Source: Marinobacter sp. SS13-12 (GTDB taxonomy: Bacteria; Pseudomonadota; Gammaproteobacteria; Pseudomonadales; Oleiphilaceae). Taken from it: DNA of 64,000 nt. This document shows positions 60,629-64,000 of the stretch, piece after piece. A program made the position numbers and the translations under genes. Position 1 is the stretch's first letter; every line of letters starts with the position of its first letter. The stretch lies in the NCBI RefSeq assembly GCF_030227115.1, contig NZ_JASSUA010000001.1:1674001-1738000 (forward strand). The letters are read 5' to 3'. Under the pieces are notes generated by a model that saw only the letters and a program-made list of their open reading frames with translations, did not search any database and was not told the origin of the DNA.

Positions 60629-60945
60629 AGATTCTGCTCGCGTTACTAATTTGTTTCACCCTGACGGCCTGTGTCCAGGCGCCTACCAGCAATACCCAAG
60701 TTGTCGATGACCGTCCGGGTATTGCGTTCGAGTTGCCATCGGTGGCTTCGGAATACTATGAGCTTCGGATTGACGGAGTTTCGTACGGTTATGTTGGCCA
60801 ATATCAGGCGGGTGAAAATCTGCTGAAAATCATTGATGGCACCCATCAGGTTGAACTTCTTTCCGACGGTAAGGTGGTTTATCACCAGGAGATTTATCTT
60901 GGTACCGGGGTTAACAGGATTCTCAAGGTAGGCACCCATGACTAA
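60625..60945 (+). CDS. Small PEGA-like lipoprotein
   Basis: 106 residues. The ATG overlaps the CsgG-like stop by four bases. Signal peptide with lipobox FTLTACVQA. The rest has PEGA-like beta structure: ASEYYELRIDGVSYGYVGQY, LLKIIDGTHQVELLSDGKVV. Part of the same lipoprotein operon; function unknown. Confidence 0.72.
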   Translation: MKILLALLICFTLTACVQAPTSNTQVVDDRPGIAFELPSVASEYYELRIDGVSYGYVGQYQAGENLLKIIDGTHQVELLSDGKVVYHQEIYLGTGVNRILKVGTHD

Positions 60946-61285
60946 AGGATTTCTTCTCACATTATCGATGTTTGTTTTGTTGACGGGATGCGCCAGTAAT
61001 CAGGGGCTTTACGAGTGGGGGCAGTACCAGGAAACGCTGTTTGTCGTTTATCAGGAACCAGCGTTGAAAGAGGAAGCTCTGAAAAATTACGTGGAGTTTG
61101 TCGAAACCGGGGGTACGCCCGAACATCCCATTGCCCCGGGCCTTTTTGCAGAGGCGGGCACCTTTATGCTGGAACAGGGGGACGTGGATTCCGCACTCAA
61201 GTTCTACAGGATGGAATACGATGCTTGGCCTGAAAGCCGGCCGATGCTCAGCATGCTCATCAGGAATCTGGAGGCCCGGCAATGA
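60938..61285 (+). CDS. DUF4810 lipoprotein
   Basis: 115 residues, overlapping its neighbours on both sides (8 bp and 4 bp). Lipobox VLLTGCASN, then GLYEWGQYQETLFVVYQEPA, typical of DUF4810, and a TPR-like helix pair with LFAEAGTFMLEQGDVDSALK, FYRMEYDAWPESRPMLSML. Middle gene of the CsgG-DUF4810-DUF799 set. Confidence 0.88.
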   Translation: MTKGFLLTLSMFVLLTGCASNQGLYEWGQYQETLFVVYQEPALKEEALKNYVEFVETGGTPEHPIAPGLFAEAGTFMLEQGDVDSALKFYRMEYDAWPESRPMLSMLIRNLEARQ

Positions 61286-61950
61286 AAATGTTGAAGCTGA
61301 GTCTGGTGTTTTTCATGATCGCGTTAGCCACCGGTTGTGCCACGACAGGCAATCCAAACCGTCTTGATGCATTCCACAATGCGGCGCCCAAGTCGATTCT
61401 GGTGGTGCCTCCCGTCAATATGTCGACCGATGTGCAGAGCACAACCTCGCTGTTGGCAACTTTACCTTTCTACCTTGCGGAGAAGGGCTTTTATGTTTTC
61501 CCCGTAAACACAGTGAAAACCTTGCTTGAATACGAGGGTTATTACGAATCCGCCGAAATACATGCCGCCCCGCCTGAACAGCTGGCAAATCTGTTCAAGG
61601 CAGACTCAATACTGTATGTGACCATTCACGAGTGGACATCCAAGTACATGTTGTTGACTACAACAACAGAGGTGGATTTCGAATACCGGATTGTCAATGC
61701 TGATGGCGCAGAGCTCTGGACCGCCCGCCAGAGAATGACCTACACCCCTGATAACAACAGCACAGGTAACCCGCTGGCCGATCTTATCGTCATGGCTGTC
61801 TCGGCGGCGGCGGAAAGGGCGGCACCGAATTATCTCCCATTAACGCGGCAAGCGAATTCGGCCGTATTTTACGGCGTGAACGGGCTGCCGCCAGGGCCAT
61901 ATAGCCCTGCACACGATCAATACTATAAGCGAGTAAACGCCGCACAGTAG
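61282..61950 (+). CDS. DUF799/GNA1162 family lipoprotein
   Basis: 222 residues. The ATG overlaps the DUF4810 stop by four bases. Lipobox ALATGCATT. DUF799 core: KSILVVPPVNMSTDVQSTTS, LPFYLAEKGFYVFPVNTVKT, KADSILYVTIHEWTSKYMLL and VSAAAERAAPNYLPLTRQAN. GNA1162 of Neisseria is a TolB-N-like lipoprotein and was a vaccine candidate. The set probably forms an outer-membrane complex. A terminator follows at 61984. Confidence 0.9.
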   Translation: MKMLKLSLVFFMIALATGCATTGNPNRLDAFHNAAPKSILVVPPVNMSTDVQSTTSLLATLPFYLAEKGFYVFPVNTVKTLLEYEGYYESAEIHAAPPEQLANLFKADSILYVTIHEWTSKYMLLTTTTEVDFEYRIVNADGAELWTARQRMTYTPDNNSTGNPLADLIVMAVSAAAERAAPNYLPLTRQANSAVFYGVNGLPPGPYSPAHDQYYKRVNAAQ

Positions 61951-61983
61951 CACTGCAATTCAGACTGGATCGTTCATTTGCGA

Positions 61984-62008
61984 AACAGCCCCGTATGGGG
62001 CTGTTTTT
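61984..62008 (+). terminator. Rho-independent terminator of the lipoprotein operon
   Basis: AACAGCCCC, loop GTAT, GGGGCTGTT and then T-run TTTCG. Classic stem and U-tract about 35 bp after the DUF799 stop. Confidence 0.85.
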
Positions 62009-62041
62009 CGTTTCGTCCCGCACCCGTGATGCGATATCCCC

Positions 62042-62242
62042 TTACCGTCGATGGATTTGCTCAATCCGGTCGGGGGGGATTTTTGAATCTTTGGAAACTG
62101 TCCCGGAGGGGTCTGGGTTTAGTGCCACCAGAACAATGGTCATGACCGCAAAAAGCAGAGGAGCGATGAGTCCGGCGATCTCAACGGCATCGAAGGAAAT
62201 GTTTTCGGGTTCAACGGAACTGATATTACTGGTGTGTTCCAT
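62042..62242 (-). CDS. Small single-TM protein
   Basis: 66 residues, GAGG about 9 bases upstream of the ATG at 62242. Acidic N-terminus (SNISSVEPENISFDAVE), one membrane helix (IAGLIAPLLFAVMTIVLVAL), a polar tail (PPDRIEQIHRR). Small but with normal start signals. Unknown function; convergent with the lipoprotein operon. Confidence 0.5.
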   Translation of the reverse strand: MEHTSNISSVEPENISFDAVEIAGLIAPLLFAVMTIVLVALNPDPSGTVSKDSKIPPDRIEQIHRR

Positions 62243-62631
62243 TTGGTAAGACCTCAGGTTTTCTGGATTGCCGCTTGAGCCTCACCGAATGTCGTTAGAG
62301 GCTGCCGATTGCGGGAATCTTAGGGGCTGGTGAGGGGGCTGGCAATCGAATTAACCAACTATTAAGGACTCATATCGGCATTTGCCTATTCACTAGGCCC
62401 AGGATTACAGGATCCCGTAACATTCTGTTTCTGAACGCTATACTTGTGTAACCCGGGATCGTAATTGTGTCGTTGTATGGTTTTTTGGTGCACGCAGAAA
62501 GGTTACCAAGCTAATTTATAATAGGCCTTTACTAATATATGTTGTAGGGATCACTCTGCGGCGGTAAGGGCGGGTTGATAGCGTTTCCAGTCGTCCTGAC
62601 CGGGCACTAAATCCATAACAAGAAAATTCCT
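62243..62631. other. Intergenic region, no gene seen
   Basis: About 390 bp, AT-rich in 62440-62550. TTACCAAGCTAATTTATAAT could hold a -10/-35 for the gene at 62632. No coding frame seen. Confidence 0.35.
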
Positions 62632-64000
62632 ATGCAGCGCATTGTGTTCCGGCTTCTTGCCGCAGCGTTGATTCTTTTGGGGGGCTGGTGGCATGCACCC
62701 CTCTATGCAGAGTTGCGGCCCTTTACGTCCCAGCCTGCAGAGGCGATGGATCTTCAGCAGGGCGGGCGCCTGTACATTGCCCACGGTCAGACCTTTCCGG
62801 AAACCTATCAGGGCCTACCCGAGTGGAGCGCGCAACAGAGCCCCGTTGAAGCCGTTGCCCTGACCGGGGGTGATTACTGGCTACTCGGGGAGGTGCGCCA
62901 TGAGGGTAGCACGACTGCTTGGGTGCTGGACCCTAACAATTCCCTCATTGACCGGGTAGAGGCCCGTGTGTACAGCGAGGACGGGGATATCCAGGTGCTG
63001 CATACGGGGTATCAGCATGATCACGAGTATATGCTGCACTACGGGAAGCGTATTCAGCTGCAGCCAGACACGACTTATCGGGTACTGGTGCGCTTTTCCA
63101 GCCCGTACTTCTCGTCCCACCCTGAATTCGAGGTGATGCCGGAAACGGACTACCGCCACAAGGTGGCGATTGAGAACGCACTGATACTGCTTGCCTTCGG
63201 TAGCCTGATCGCGCTGGCCATTTTCAACCTGTTCGTTTTCTTGTCGACCCGGGACCGGAGCCAGTTGTATTACGCGTTCTATCTGCTGGCGTACTTCGTG
63301 GCCTGGGCGTTTGTTTTTCATCTGCCGGTAGAGTTTTTCGGTTACCGCAACATCTCTCTGCACTACGTACCCTTCTTTCTGCTACCGGTTCTGAACACGC
63401 TTTTCTACCTTGAGTTCCTCAAGCTCGACCAGTACAACCCCATGCTGGCGAAGTTGAGCCGGTGTAACCAGGTGTTGGCACTGCTCCTGCTGCCCAGCTG
63501 TTTTTTTGCGGTCAGTTATGCCCATAGCCTGGCCACGGTGGTCATTACTTTCTGGCTGGCTCTGGCGTTGGTAAGCGGCATTCTTTCCTGGCGCCGGGGC
63601 TACCGGCCGGCCCGCTATTTTGTGTTTGCATTTGTGGCATTGATTATTCCGGGGTTGCTGATTCTGCCCGCCAACATCGGGCTGACATCCGAACTGGTGG
63701 ATAACGCAGAGCTGTTGACCTTGCTGGGGGGAACGCTGGATGCGTTACTGCTGGCATTTGCCCTGGCGGACAAGATCAAGCTGCTCTCGGAGCAGAAAGA
63801 CCGCTACTTGAACAATCTCAACGATGCCCTCAAGCTGGCCAATACTGACGGTCTCACCGGGCTGGGCAATCGCTACGCCTTTGACACCTATCTTGACAAC
63901 TTTTTTCAGTTCTCAGCCGAGGCCGATGACGAGGCACAGCAGATTATTTTCCTGATTGACCTGGATGGCCTCAAAACCATTAACGACACCTACGGACATA
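62632..64000 (+). CDS. 7TMR-DISM sensor with GGDEF domain (C-terminus outside window)
   Basis: Open from ATG 62632 to the window end. Signal peptide (LLAAALILLGGWW), a periplasmic DISMED2-like domain (GGRLYIAHGQTFPETYQGLP, RVEARVYSEDGDIQVLHTGY, HEYMLHYGKRIQLQPDTTYR), then seven membrane segments (NALILLAFGSLIALAIFNLF, LYYAFYLLAYFVAWAFVFHL and so on) and the beginning of a GGDEF domain: ANTDGLTGLGNRYAFDTYLD and LIDLDGLKTINDTYGH at the very end. The GGDEF signature itself lies beyond the window, so enzymatic competence cannot be judged. A membrane receptor feeding c-di-GMP signalling. Confidence 0.88.
   Translation, partial: MQRIVFRLLAAALILLGGWWHAPLYAELRPFTSQPAEAMDLQQGGRLYIAHGQTFPETYQGLPEWSAQQSPVEAVALTGGDYWLLGEVRHEGSTTAWVLDPNNSLIDRVEARVYSEDGDIQVLHTGYQHDHEYMLHYGKRIQLQPDTTYRVLVRFSSPYFSSHPEFEVMPETDYRHKVAIENALILLAFGSLIALAIFNLFVFLSTRDRSQLYYAFYLLAYFVAWAFVFHLPVEFFGYRNISLHYVPFFLLPVLNTLFYLEFLKLDQYNPMLAKLSRCNQVLALLLLPSCFFAVSYAHSLATVVITFWLALALVSGILSWRRGYRPARYFVFAFVALIIPGLLILPANIGLTSELVDNAELLTLLGGTLDALLLAFALADKIKLLSEQKDRYLNNLNDALKLANTDGLTGLGNRYAFDTYLDNFFQFSAEADDEAQQIIFLIDLDGLKTINDTYGH

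Noticed and set aside
1..64000. CRISPR array
   Set aside because: The repeats seen are dispersed by hundreds to thousands of bases with no regular spacers, and no cas gene is present.

Overview
The window looks like chromosome of a marine gammaproteobacterium of the Marinobacter type. This rests on the gene families (RadD, TrxC, SlyD-type FKBP, RlmF, sulfite dehydrogenase, several GGDEF proteins, PsiE, a CsgG/DUF4810/DUF799 lipoprotein operon), moderate-to-high GC and good Shine-Dalgarno sites. The genus is an inference; there is no rRNA gene here. One tRNA (Gly-CCC) is present, and I see no prophage, CRISPR array or integron integrase.

Layout. 1-3.2 kb: a WYL regulator (partial) divergent from an AT-richer three-gene run: an FtsZ paralog without its GTPase signature, a predicted PD-(D/E)XK nuclease-like protein and a small helical protein. 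3.3-9.1 kb: single genes separated by copies of a short repeat (core AAACCGGGACAGATCTATTTT): enolase-superfamily enzyme, diguanylate cyclase, HigBA-like toxin-antitoxin, membrane protein, hypothetical, MFS exporter. 9-16 kb: a gene graveyard (RlmF tail, GST head, rhodanese, M14 peptidase, RAYT head, YfcE copy) mixed with intact S41 peptidase, tRNA-Gly, TPR protein, DUF4174 and a solute-binding protein. 16-26 kb: sorAB, MASE1-GGDEF, YfcE, a second solute-binding protein, an IS110 element inserted beside a broken rlmF, and a two-gene envelope operon. 26-36 kb: small periplasmic gene inside a slyD remnant, glutamate dehydrogenase, DUF3175, broken CSD-DUF1294 gene, haloacid dehalogenase, methyltransferase, SlyD, RadD, MscS channel, metalloprotease-like protein. 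36-47 kb: P-type ATPase, XRE regulator, TrxC, two divergent flavoenzymes, metallo-beta-lactamase-fold hydrolase, DUF6152/DUF6644 pair. 47-54 kb: a same-strand cluster of a large KAS-III fusion, a 39-residue peptide, a papain/transglutaminase-like protein, a GCS2-family ligase and an AstE-like M14 enzyme. 54-64 kb: ion channel, CopD-like protein, lipoprotein, sterol-desaturase-family protein, a minimal PEP-CTERM protein, SDR, PsiE, the GNA1162-type lipoprotein operon and a partial 7TMR-DISM/GGDEF protein.

Three things stand out. First, the WYL + FtsZ-like + nuclease-like module has the form of an uncharacterised defence or conflict system. Second, the KAS-III/peptide/papain-like/ATP-grasp-like-ligase/M14 cluster looks like an undescribed peptide-modification pathway. 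Third, at least seven genes or gene copies here keep their two ends but have lost their middle (rhodanese, M14, yfcE copy, rlmF, slyD copy, CSD-DUF1294, ltaE). In the one case where the intact parent is also present (yfcE), the deletion lies between two GGGCGG direct repeats. This, with the dispersed repeat sitting at gene ends and breakpoints, suggests an active repeat- and microhomology-driven decay process.
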